A stretch of 64,000 nucleotides of DNA from Acanthaster planci (lineage: Eukaryota; Echinodermata; Asteroidea; Valvatida; Acanthasteridae), in NCBI RefSeq assembly GCF_001949145.1, contig NW_019091388.1, forward strand, positions 757,845 to 821,844. The letters are read 5' to 3'. A program made the translations under genes and the position numbers. Positions 22,455-34,100 of this stretch are shown here, in pieces. Numbering within the stretch: position 1 is the stretch's first letter; each line of letters opens with the position of its first letter. The notes beneath the pieces were generated by a model. It was not told the origin of the DNA. It saw only the letters and a program-made list of their open reading frames with translations, and did not search any database.

Positions 22455-25400
22455 TTACTTCTTGCTTGTTCCTGCCTGCTCTGCCTTCTTTTCCTCTGCT
22501 TGTTGTTGCTTTTTGCGCATCACATCGGCATCCCTGCACGAAAAAAAGACACCATTTTTGGCAAACTGAGTTAAATTTTTTTTTTTCACTTTTGCAAATT
22601 TTTCTCCTAATTGAACGGAAAATCACATTTGATTTGAAGCATGGCATACATGTATATCTGACAAATGCAGGGGGCAATTTACGAATGGCAATTTCCAAAA
22701 CTGTGATCATACAAGAGGCAAACATGCCTCAAACTCTCTGCATATGGTGTGAACTGGTCTGCCGGTACATGGAATGATACTATATGGTCACACGGTAATA
22801 CCAAGCACAGTAACATTAAAAAGCAACACTAAGTCTAATTTCTTCCAATTTGCCACCCTCCAGGATCCTACAAAATCCACCATAAAGTTTGGAAGTACAC
22901 AGAATGTGCTATTTTTTCCAGCTTCCTGGCATCGTAAAGGATTATGGAGGATTTGGGAAGGTTCTTGAAAAAAAAAATTGCTAAGGGAACAATGACAATC
23001 AGTGATAACCCAGACTGTACCTCTGACGTCTACTTTCCAGATTTGTGCCTGCATTTCCTCCTGCTGTCTTTGCTGCCTTTTTCTTCTGCTGTTCTTGCTG
23101 TTTCTTCAGGTTCTTGGCCCTTGCCAATTCTCGCTGATTACCACCTATTCAGTCAAAAAGAAAAAATTTAAACTGCTGAAATTTAAAGCACAAAAACTGC
23201 TGCAAACTCATCGCTGACTACAGTGACCTAAAAGTACATGTACATGAATTAACAATACAAAGTGAAAAAGTTAGAGGGCCTGACGTTTTAATCCTAGCAG
23301 AATCTTTCTCAAAAGGTTTATACAACTTAAACATCTTAAACCTTTTGCTCTGATGCATCCTTCAAAACTTTAAACATTGGCATGTACATGTATGTGTCGT
23401 CCATTAGGGTGCATAGATTATGCATAAAAGATGGTGAACTAGACATGACTCTAATGTCCACTGCCTGCCTGGAACATCTGTAAACAACTCACATTGTGCT
23501 TTTTGATACACACTTGTACATGAAGTGACCGTATGCGCTAGTCTTTATATGAGACTTAACATACATGTACATGTATTTACATATAAAAATGCCATAGAGG
23601 CCAAAAAAGGCTTCTTTGGCAAGCTACAAGTACATCTATTAAAGTCAGATACTTCTGTATCAGCTTAATCATTTCTGGCAGTTATTATTGAGTCATTTGT
23701 GCAGAAGCAGTCAGTGTAGCTGGTCCCAGTCAGTGTAACTGGTCCCAAATGATACTGATGAAGAGTGCCCTGCATTTTTGAGTTGTGAATCTGCTATCCG
23801 ACCTTTAGAAGTCCCAAAATCTCAATCCTCTATCTTTCAGAGAATCTGCCAGGGTCAGCAAAAAAAAGAATCCAGTACAAATGGGATGTGTTGCCTTCAT
23901 CTATTAGTATTTCCTTTGTGGCTACAAGTAGGTACAGTTCCAAAACGAAGATAAAAGGTGTGATACATGTATTTGCTATGTAAATGTACACGTTCAATAC
24001 AAGGTATCTGGGAAATAAATTAATGGACATTATGCAGTTATGGGTGAAAATAGCAATGTTGACCATGTATCCACAAACAAACCCTGCAACACACTGGAAA
24101 CAAAACTGGTAACAGTGGAAACGGTTTGGTAAGCAGTCACTGACTGGTTGATGAAAAGTTTCATTCACAAAGCCAACCTGTGATTAGTCCTGAGTAGCAT
24201 TTTGTTCCAAGAGTAAACTTACTGCATGTAACAGCATGACAGCAGTGCACATGTACAGGTATAAGCCTGTAGTAACTATCACTAACAGAAAGTAAGATAA
24301 GAAAGTCACTTTTTCTCCCACACTGCTGTTCAAAATCCACAACCATTGGGTCAATGTGCATGTGACTGGAACATTGTGGGATGGCAGATGTCACTATAAT
24401 GTAAATGACCAAATGTTTTCTGAATCAAAAAAGATGGAAGCGTCCCCTTGTAAGCAAACACTTCCTTTGTTACTTAATAATGATCAAGAGATTGTTGCAC
24501 GTACATGTATGCCTCAACTTTGTCTACTGACACCGCTTTGTCAAGACCCAACTTGCAACTTGCATCTTTTCAAAGTGTTGAAATTGTGAAACTGGTGATT
24601 ATGATGCAAATTCGGTCTTTTCATTTCTGGGCTACACACAAAGACCAATTACCATATATACAAGAGCCAGGGTCTGCCTTCTTTCACCCAATATTTAATT
24701 CATTGAAATAAGGTAGATTTTACAAAAATATGGATTTTAAGCTTTTCAGTCAAAACCCACTCATTTTCGTGTACAAAAACATCAGTTTCCTCTGCATTAC
24801 ACATGCAAAAAAAAGTCCCAAAACATCTTGAAATACCCCTAGGCCAACTATAAATCAGTATTTCTTTGTTTTGCAAGGACCGATGGAATCCAAACTATAT
24901 CAAAATGTTTCTCATTACATCCTCTCCAAAATCAAGTCCAAAAGAAAACATAAAAAAAATAGTTGCAAAATTTATGAGCCTCCCTATATTACTATATGAT
25001 TAGGCCCTAATATAATACGCATGCATCTGTGAGTTGATGAGCAGATACATAAGACAAATTTAGTAGAAAACTGTAGCTTGATTTTTGACTGGTTCACTTC
25101 CCCCATAGGGTTGTGCATGAAATGCATTGCTTGTTTGTCATCCTCATCACCCATCACGCCTATATAATGCATTGCCAACTTCAAAAAGGTTTATTGCGAG
25201 CATCCATTTGCCAAACGTTACGCAACGTTGTTGTCATGAATTTCTTCCCTCTGCTTGCACATATGAAACGTGAAAAAGGCTTATCATGACAGTGCTGGAG
25301 GCTATTTCTGTCTGGGATGACATGCCTGTTCTGACGCCTAGGCCTACAGTCACAACATGTCATCGTGACAAGTTGGGGAACTGGCGTAGGCCTACTTTCA

Positions 25401-25514
25401 AATTAATTAAATATGTTAAATTAACAAATCACATGCTTTATTTGAACATTAAATTTTAAGAAATCTGTATATGAATCTATAATAATAATAAAAAGTATAC
25501 CACTTACGGGTCAT
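22455..25514 (-). CDS. SERF: Small EDRK-rich factor (SERF/H4F5 family), 3 exons
   Basis: SERF proteins are small, highly charged, largely disordered proteins that modify amyloid aggregation (the worm homologue is MOAG-4) and can bind nucleic acid. Exon 1 codes ATGACCC at 25514-25508, followed by gtaagtg. Exon 2 is 23144-23021 and exon 3 is 22533-22455, ending TAA. The junctions join in phase (C|GT and AG|G) to give 69 aa. The N-terminus MTRGNQRELARAKNLKK is almost identical to the family 4F5 signature. The C-terminus RQRDADVMRKKQQQAEEKK aligns with the human SERF2 tail (KQRDSEIMQQKQ). The middle is shorter in charge and contains a Gly/Asn/Thr-rich stretch (KTAGGNAGTNLES) not seen in the vertebrate proteins. 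It faces SMN tail-to-tail. Each exon alone is tiny, but the three-way match of phase, splice sites and family motif makes the call firm. SERF1 versus SERF2 orthology cannot be decided here. Confidence 0.92.
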
Positions 25515-27040
25515 TTTGATGTAGAGTGAGGACAATCTTCGTCACTTGTTTCAGCTTTGTTCAGCTGACGTTTCAGAATTAAAATATCTTTGACCCGCTC
25601 GCTGGTAACTGATGCCAATACAGGAGAAAGGTGCACTAAATTTTAAGGTAGCCCGACTGAGTGACTTCCCTCCGTGTCATTAGTCATCGGTTATAGCGCC
25701 CTCATCGCCTTGATGATTAATCACCCTCCTTTCCTTTGTACAAATTTAAATGCACGTTAGATTTTTCACATTATTTTGGTCGACTAATTAAAACTTGAAA
25801 AGAATTGCCGGTACCAATGCACATTCGAGTTCACCGTAGCGGCCAATTGCTAAGTTTGGCCAGCCGACTGTTGCAAATCAGCAGACATTTGTAAAATGCA
25901 AGCAAAGAGACGCTTTTGGTATATTTTATTGTTCATTGGAATTATTGTTGCTTCTTTGATGTTCAAACTAGGTACATGTCTCTTTGAATGTTCTGCCACG
26001 TTTACCATGTAATTATTGACTGTCAGATTCAACTACCACAGCGAGCATATACACACCAGCATGGCAGCTTGAAACGAAAAATAGACGGTAGCCTAAAACT
26101 TTGAGCAAAGCATGTGCAAGAAACTATACAAATGCCAGAAAATGATTGAAGCAAAGTGTTTGGCAGACAAGAAAACTTCCAGAGTTGGGCCACATTATGT
26201 TCAAAAATAGACTCAACAGTGACAGAGATTGTTGAGAATAACCCATCTAAAACGCCCTGATGGGGGCACCAGCTTCCAGTGGTGTGGTTTTTCAAGCTTT
26301 TTTTTTTTTTAAGCCTTCTTCAATATCCATTCATCAAGGTTTTTTGTGGGGGGGGGGGGAAACGGGGGGGCACCGGGAATTTGTGGGGGACACGTCCCCC
26401 CCCCTCCCCGTCCCCGTGGCTACGCCACTGGTAGTGCAACTGATGGAAGGATACCGTACGCGATATAGGGCCGATGGGTACCCCCCCCCAATACGTCCAA
26501 TCCCTATACGCACTCTAGACTATTGTTACCCAACACATCCTCCAGAAGTCTGTAAAGAGTTCCTGAGATTCCGACCAAACAATGACCAACACAAAGGCGG
26601 GGGGGTTCTCTCCGCCCCATATCTTGCATCATTATGGGTGGAAGTGACGCCTAAGCCCTATGAACTATTTTAGAGGAAAATACCAGTCTACTGAAGTCAA
26701 GAAAAGCTGCATACTTTTGAATTTTTATCATGCGAACCTGATTGCCGTAATTAAACAAAAACGAAGTTAACATTCGCAATCAAAATCATCAGTGGGGCGG
26801 ATTCTCCATGCTTATGATGATTGAAAACTACTAAAACGGCCAACAAATGTTCTAAGTAAAACATAATTGTTAAGGAAATTGTGGTCCTGAAGGTGAAATT
26901 TAAAGGCACGGATTTTTAAAATGCAAAAGCAACTTGCTGTTGTGTTGCTCAAATAATGAAGTGTTGATATGTGACGCTTTATACTCAGTGGTGTCAAAGC
27001 ACTTAACATAAATTTTGATGTAAATGATATAATATTGCTA
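25515..27040. other. Intergenic region with the SERF promoter and G/C homopolymer tracts
   Basis: The first few hundred bases above 25514 should contain the SERF promoter. I see no TATA box. Around 26340-26410 are poly-G and poly-C tracts followed by tggctacgccactgg, a phrase that looks like a dispersed repeat fragment. No exon-like sequence was found. Confidence 0.4.
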
Positions 27041-27044
27041 GTTT

Positions 27045-27690
27045 CGTGAAATTCCCGCTTTGTCTACACATTATTGGTCCTGTTCCCGCACAAAAATTGC
27101 TCAATATATTGGATCATAAAAGACAATTGTCCAAATCTTTCAATCCTTTTGGCATCTGAAATTGCAAATGTGCCTCTATTCATTGATGTAGGTTACATAT
27201 CCATATTTGCTTTAGGTAGGAAAAAATCCGCGAAAGAAGGCAGAAGTTCTTGTCCTGCTGCTTTTTGTTGTTGTGGAATTCCCGTTTTGTCTACACATTA
27301 TTAGTCTTATTTCCGCGCAAAGATGGATCCATTGTTGGATCAGAACAGACCCGAAAATTGTCCAAATCTGGCAATCTTGGTGGCCTCTTAAAGGGCGAAT
27401 GTCCCTCTATCCATTGATGTAAGTTTCATATCCATATTTGTTTTAGTTAGGAAAATACCCGCAAAAGAAGGCAGAAGTTCTTAAAGTACCGCTTGCTATT
27501 TTTATGTGGAATTTCCGCTTAACATCTACACATTATTGGTCATGTTCCCGCGAAAAGATGGCTCCATATATTGGATCATGAGACCTGAAAATGGTCTAAA
27601 TCTGGCAATCCTGGTGGCATCTGGAAGGGCAAATGTCCCTCTTTATGCATTGATGAAAGCTTCATATTCCATACGGGAAACAAGAGAACA
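27045..27690 (+). repeat. Three diverged tandem copies of a ~230-bp unit
   Basis: Copies start near 27049, 27276 and 27507. Each begins gaattcccg-ttttgtctacacattatt, then ttggatca, then gtccaaatctggcaatc, then ccattgatgta with catatccatattt; the third is shortened at its end. Divergence between copies is appreciable, so the duplication is not recent. There is no reading frame common to all three. Confidence 0.75.
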
Positions 27691-27748
27691 TCATTAAAAC
27701 AACTGACGAAAAGGAGGAATATTAAGTCTACATCCGATTCCGCTGTCT

Positions 27749-27936
27749 ATCCGTTCGTAAGCGTGACGTCACTTCAGTTTAAACTACGTCCACTGCACAG
27801 AGGGTTACATGCACTGATCGCCGTTGACATTGAACCATGGAATCGGAATTTAACGCGCACCTTCAATGATTGTCCAATGAGAGTCTGCAAATCGTGGCCC
27901 GTTTGCCTTTGTGACGAAGTCACTTACGAACCGGAT
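27749..27936. mobile_element. ~190-bp MITE, copy 1, carrying a CRE-like site upstream of KLHL
   Basis: The left end is atccgttcgtaagcgtgacgtca and the right end is agtcacttacgaaccggat, an inverted pair of about 18 bp. The same element recurs at 39637-39835 and 58778-58971, with the shared interior cagtttaaac and gagtctgcaaatcgtgg. A perfect CRE/ATF palindrome TGACGTCA is at 27764-27771. The copy is flanked by TA on both sides, consistent with a TA target duplication. It ends 255 bp upstream of the KLHL ATG. Confidence 0.75.
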
Positions 27937-28190
27937 AGAGCTAGGACTTCTTTACGTGGAGACGCGCAGACAGTAGACCTAGCCGTAGCTTCGGAAGCCG
28001 AGACGGCAAAACGGTTGTGCTTGCGCAGAGCGCGCGACGTGCAAGGATACGCACATGCGCATGTGCATTGTCCTATGAGATGTTGTTTTGGCAACAGTCA
28101 ACCAGCCCAAAGGGCAGATGATAGTCATCATCATCAATAACAGCACGGGCATCCAGATTCATAACAGTGCCATTTTTGTTATTTATTAAG

Positions 28191-31100
28191 ATGTTGCGGT
28201 GGAAGAATAGGAAAAAAAGCAGCCGGGTACCCGCTGGACAAAAGTTAACACAGACGACTCCTGTACCGCCTATTCGCACAGAAGATGAAGAACGCACAGA
28301 TGCCGAGCGGGATGAAAGTCTATATAAAACAAAATCCGAGACCACGACACCGGTAGTTCCTAGGTCACCGAAAACGATTGGGGTTGTCTTGCCGGAGCTG
28401 CCAGGCAGACAGTCCAAGCTTAGTACACTGCTTGAGGTGTCTCATCCTAACGTCACGTTGCCTTCTTCGGACGCTCCTCACGCTGAGCACGTCCTCGGGG
28501 CAATGACAGCTCTGTGGCGACAGAAGCAGCTGAATGATGTAGTGCTGGCCATTGGGCCCCATCGGATAGGCACCCACAAGCTGGTTCTTGCCGCATGCAG
28601 CGGGTACTTCTCGGAGCTTTTCACTGGGGAGAATTTGGACAGCGAGGAGTTCGTCTACAAACTTCATGGCATCTCCTTCGACACGCTAAAGTTGCTCCTC
28701 GAGTCCATGTACACTGGAAATCTGCCAATTGATTCGTCAACACTAGAAGAGGTCCTCGCAGCTTCTGTTTACCTCAAGCTCTCCTTCGCCCTGAAGATCT
28801 GCTGCGATTATATGATCGAGAACATGGAGACATTCAACTGCTTGAGGACTCTTGGACTGGCTACGGTGTTTGGATTGACCCGCGTGATGGAGGAGGCCTC
28901 CAAGATGGCAGCCAGGAACTTTGGTGAAATTACCGACGCTCAGGAATTCTTGGAGTTGCCGGAGAAACCTTTAATGACGCTCTTAGCTCGCGACGATTTG
29001 GTCGTGGATTCTGAACTGACCGTGTTCGCAGCAGTATTGCGGTGGATCGAATTAGACCGTGAGACAAGGTTGGGTCATGCTGCTGCCCTGCTGGAGAACG
29101 TTCGTCTCCCGATGATCAAACCTGCGGACCTCGTGGATCACGTGGAGAGCACACACTTCTTGATGGAGCTACCGTCGTGCGAGGCATTGGTTCGGGAGGC
29201 ACTCCATTACTACTGTCTGCCCCTGAGACAGAGCATTCTCCAGTCTAGCCGAACAACTCCCCGGTCAACGATGCGACTCACTACTGTGGTGGCGTTGGGT
29301 GGCCAACCAAGGAAAGCTAAGGATTCGGTTGGTGATGTACTGACGTATTATAACTCTGAAACAAAGAAGTGGAGGGTTCTGACGAAAATGATTCAACCCA
29401 GACATCATCATGCGGGTAAGACCTATTGCACTTAATGCATCTACCGAAGTTATCAAATTTAACACACTACTGGTATGCGTAACCGTTCTTAAAGGTAGAG
29501 GTTTAGGCTATGCGAATTCATGCTTCTGTTTTATAATTGTTAATTTTCTCGTTTAGAGGTACATACATGTACATTAGATTTCGCGTAAAAGGCATTGACG
29601 ACACACACGTTTGAGTTGACGTCATCCAATTAGGTATCAACCAATCCGTCATTCAGTCTTGCGCAACTTCTATTGACAACTTGAGACGTTTTAGCTCGAA
29701 TCTGATTCCCATTTACGAATGATGTGCATTCAAAATAATTTATTCAAAATAGCTCATGATGTCCACCCCCAGTTGTGCCACAGAGGTCTGGGATTTACGA
29801 CTACATTAGAGCTAGTAGTTTAAGATGTAGTTGTATGTTGTTTTGAGTATGGCCTTGAGGCCCGAGACTCCCCATGCACTTAGGTGCGCCACTGCATCGT
29901 GGTGTATTTTTTCCGGATTAAGTTTGAGCGTATAATTATTGTTGATCGTTTTGACACCCACCCGGTTTCTGCTGTGCGATGTTAAATTGTACTGGCCTGA
30001 CAGGTTGTCTGCAAGCTTCCTGAAATATTCAAAATGACCTCAAAACATTTCCACCGATCTAGATGGGAGATTCTCATGTACTGACCACAGACTTTTACTA
30101 AAAGGTCAAGAAACTGTTTTCCTCAGTGAGCATGTGTGAAATAAAAACCCGATGACAACGTTCACTCTGCCTTAATATGCAAACAAACAATGAGCAACTT
30201 AAACGAACGTCGAAACATCTTTCAATTTCGATGTTCAGATGCAGAAAATATTTTCTCCACTTGTGAATTCCGTTGACCAAATGAAAATATGACCATGCGT
30301 CGCACATTGCTTATGTGGCAGTGTAAATCGGCGACCAGCATTAAAAGTCATTACTACTGGAGCAAGTGCATGGGTCCGTGTACGTCTCTTTCATCAGTTT
30401 TGCGATTTGAAAACAAAAATCCAAAAATTGAAAAACGAGAAGAAGATTTGTTAACACTGGTTCCCTGTCGTATTGTACATGTGATAGGGCCTATATAATA
30501 ACCGTCTCCTTCGACATGGTACGACGTCACGTCTAAGATGATCCATCTGCATTTACATGTGTAGCACACACACAGCCAATATTTTTTCTGTAATTTGGGA
30601 GCTATAAAGACATTTTATAGATTACCAAGTAAAAATGGGACTGTTTTAATTCTTCAAAAAGTGTATTGATAGATAACCATGTTTACTGTTTTTTTTTTGC
30701 ATTAAAAACAAATTAACAGAAGAGTTTTTCAAAGTTAAATTGATTGATTTTTTAATGGAAAACTAAAAACAGCTTGGATTCGTTTTTCATGTTTCATTTT
30801 CAATTCAAGAATGAATGAACCGAACTTTATGTAAACGGACCAAGATAGTATGCATGCATTGCATGCATTTTCGACCAGTAAGGTAACGTGTTTTGCCAAA
30901 TGCACGCGCGCGTCAAGCTTAAGACGCGTGTAATACAGTGGCGCCACTGCAGTCACGACGTCTCCTAGGATCAGTATGTGCACGATTTTACCCTGGAATA
31001 CGCGTGACCTGTCTAAGGTCACTGCTTGTGAACAATACGTAAATATGTAAAATTAATGAATCATTAAATATAAATGTCGAGAAGGTGCCCTTTGGTAATC

Positions 31101-34100
31101 TGTAAAACACCTGACTCTTAAGAACACTGTGCACAAGTGAATGGGCTTTGAGGAAGAATTTCACAGCCATGGGAGCTGCATGAATTAATGCTGACAGAAT
31201 TCGTGTATTAAAAAAAATGGCCAGAGGGAAAGCCACTTGAAATGCTGGGATTTATGAAAACGGAATCGGTTAAGGTGTAATAATTTATAAACATAGAATC
31301 ACAGTATGGGTCCCAAAGCATATAGATTAATTACTGGGGATCACAACAAAAGCCTAAATATTTGTCTGTAAATGTGTAGTCGTGTCTAAAAGATTATACA
31401 CTTGAGCAGAATACACTTTACTGCCATTTAAACCGCTTTTCTTTACAATAATCATTATTCTTTCCATTCCTATAATGAGCTCAACCATTCACTTTCATTT
31501 TTTCCTCAAAGGTTTTTACGACCTTTTCACTTTGGACGGGACATGATGTGACTAAAATAGTGGTTAAAGTTTACTTACACCATGACTGTATATATAAATT
31601 ACAACATTGACAAAGAAAACCAGTCAGAATTTGTCAGTTTTGTTCAAAAATCAATGTCTGGGGAATTTCATTTCCCCACAATAACCCCAATCGCTTGCCA
31701 CAACAATTACAATGTATATATAAATACGCCTTTCTTTAAAGGTGAACCGGTACTCTTGTGTATTACGCTTTCAGACGCTTTAGCACCCCCATCCCCAATT
31801 TTTTTTGCTGCCCCAAAAACAAACAAATGCCAAAAAAGGCTCGGAAATATTGGATTCGTAATTCTGCATTTTTAAGAAGACGTCACGTACATTGTATGAC
31901 ACGGCGATTAGGATATAATTTGATTTTTTGAACTGAAAACCGTAACCTATGCTAGTGTTTGTGTAGTTATCAATCGCGGTGATTTGATTAGAAAACTAGA
32001 ATTATGATTTTTGTTTTACTTCTGTTTAAGTGACTCAGTCCTCACAAATAGCCGAACTAACTAAATAGTTTCAAGTATAAACTAAGCAAATAAAACAAAC
32101 CAAATATCTGAGAATTTGGAGACTCACTAAAATGCCCCCCCCCCCAAAAAAAACTCGATAGTTACAGTGTGCATAAATCCGTTGCTTACGAACGAGGGTC
32201 CCTATCTTTAAAACATCGTGTATACAACATGCCATTCCAAAGATTATAAATACATGTATATTTCAACGTAACTATTAGCAGGCAATTACGAAGTACATTG
32301 TTTACATCTTTAGAATAACTGACAAAAGTCACTTACTACTATGAATTACTATTTGACTGACAATCGTCCATATATCTTCTCTGAACTTCACCAAAAAAAA
32401 CGTACATATCAGACGTATTCGCTTTGGTACTCTACTTTGTTCAGGGAATACCTTGAAAAGAACGATTATTTTAATGTAATGTAANNNNNNNNNNNNNNNN
32501 NNNNNNNNNNNNNNNNNNNNNNNNNNNNNNNNNNNNNNNNNNNNNNNNNNNNNNNNNNNNNNNNNNNNNNNNNNNNNNNNNNNNNNNNNNNNNNNNNNNN
32601 NNNNNNNNNNNNNNNNNNNNNNNNNNNNNNNNNNNNNNNNNNNNNNNNNNNNNNNNNNNNNNNNNNNNNNNNNNNNNNNNNNNNNNNNNNNNNNNNNNNN
32701 NNNNNNNNNNNNNNNNNNNNNNNNNNNNNNNNNNNNNNNNNNNNNNNNNNNNNNNNNNNNNNNNNNNNNNNNNNNNNNNNNNNNNNNNNNNNNNNNNNNN
32801 NNNNNNNNNNNNNNNNNNNNNNNNNNNNNNNNNNNNNNNNNNNNNNNNNNNNNNNNNNNNNNNNNNNNNNNNNNNNNNNNNNNNNNNNNNNNNNNNNNNN
32901 NNNNNNNNNNNNNNNNNNNNNNNNNNNNNNNNNNNNNNNNNNNNNNNNNNNNNNNNNNNNNNNNNNNNNNNNNNNNNNNNNNNNNNNNNNNNNNNNNNNN
33001 NNNNNNNNNNNNNNNNNNNNNNNNNNNNNNNNNNNNNNNNNNNNNNNNNNNNNNNNNNNNNNNNNNNNNNNNNNNNNNNNNNNNNNNNNNNNNNNNNNNN
33101 NNNNNNNNNNNNNNNNNNNNNNNNNNNNNNNNNNNNNNNNNNNNNNNNNNNNNNNNNNNNNNNNNNNNNNNNNNNNNNNNNNNNNNNNNNNNNNNNNNNN
33201 NNNNNNNNNNNNNNNNNNNNNNNNNNNNNNNNNNNNNNNNNNNNNNNNNNNNNNNNNNNNNNNNNNNNNNNNNNNNNNNNNNNNNNNNNNNNNNNNNNNN
33301 NNNNNNNNNNNNNNNNNNNNNNNNNNNNNNNNNNNNNNNNNNNNNNNNNNNNNNNNNNNNNNNNNNNNNNNNNNNNNNNNNNNNNNNNNNNNNNNNNNNN
33401 NNNNNNNNNNNNNNNNNNNNNNNNNNNNNNNNNNNNNNNNNNNNCATATACAATTTGCTAACAACAGGAATTGAAAACATTCCTCTGCTCGAAAACCCAC
33501 CCCCTCCCAAAAAAATATGCAACAAACGCAGAGTGCTGGTCATACAGTCTACAATCAACCCACCCAGGACATTAACGGCTCCGATTCTTTATGCTTGTAC
33601 CGCCAAGCCCCACCAGTTACATGTACTTGGGAAACAGTGTCACTCAATGGGAACGCGCCAACACTTTTCTACACAAGTACACTATACACACAGAAAAGTC
33701 TCAGAATTAGGTTGTGTTCACTCAGTCAAAAAGGACAAGGAATTCTACATTATTCCTACTTTATATAAGTGTATGTGAGTCCACGAATAAATCAGGTACT
33801 TACACACAAAAGTGGCAAAAAAGAGTACAAATCTGTGCTCTGTCTAAGCATGAAGACAAGCTACCATTGTACAACTGTCATCAAGTTACTGTACACGAAC
33901 ACGCGGGTTCTGCGAGAGGGTCATTGATCTATGGAAAGTCGTCGATCTAAATGCTGCAAACCTTCACGTTGAGCGTTATTCAAGAAATTATAATCTGCGA
34001 TTTGGCGGTGTACCTGAACTTCTTGACGAATCACCAGAGTACCCGTATGATAAACTTAAAACATATTCTCTCCGAGAGATGCGACCTGTCGCCAGGAATT

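Noticed and set aside
27763-28140. 125-codon frame before KLHL
   Set aside because: Overlaps the MITE and the probable KLHL promoter; no domain similarity.
28167-28190. Upstream extension of the KLHL start
   Set aside because: It would begin at GTG; the first in-frame ATG is at 28191.
32329-33558. 409-codon minus-strand frame
   Set aside because: Almost entirely unknown bases in the assembly gap.
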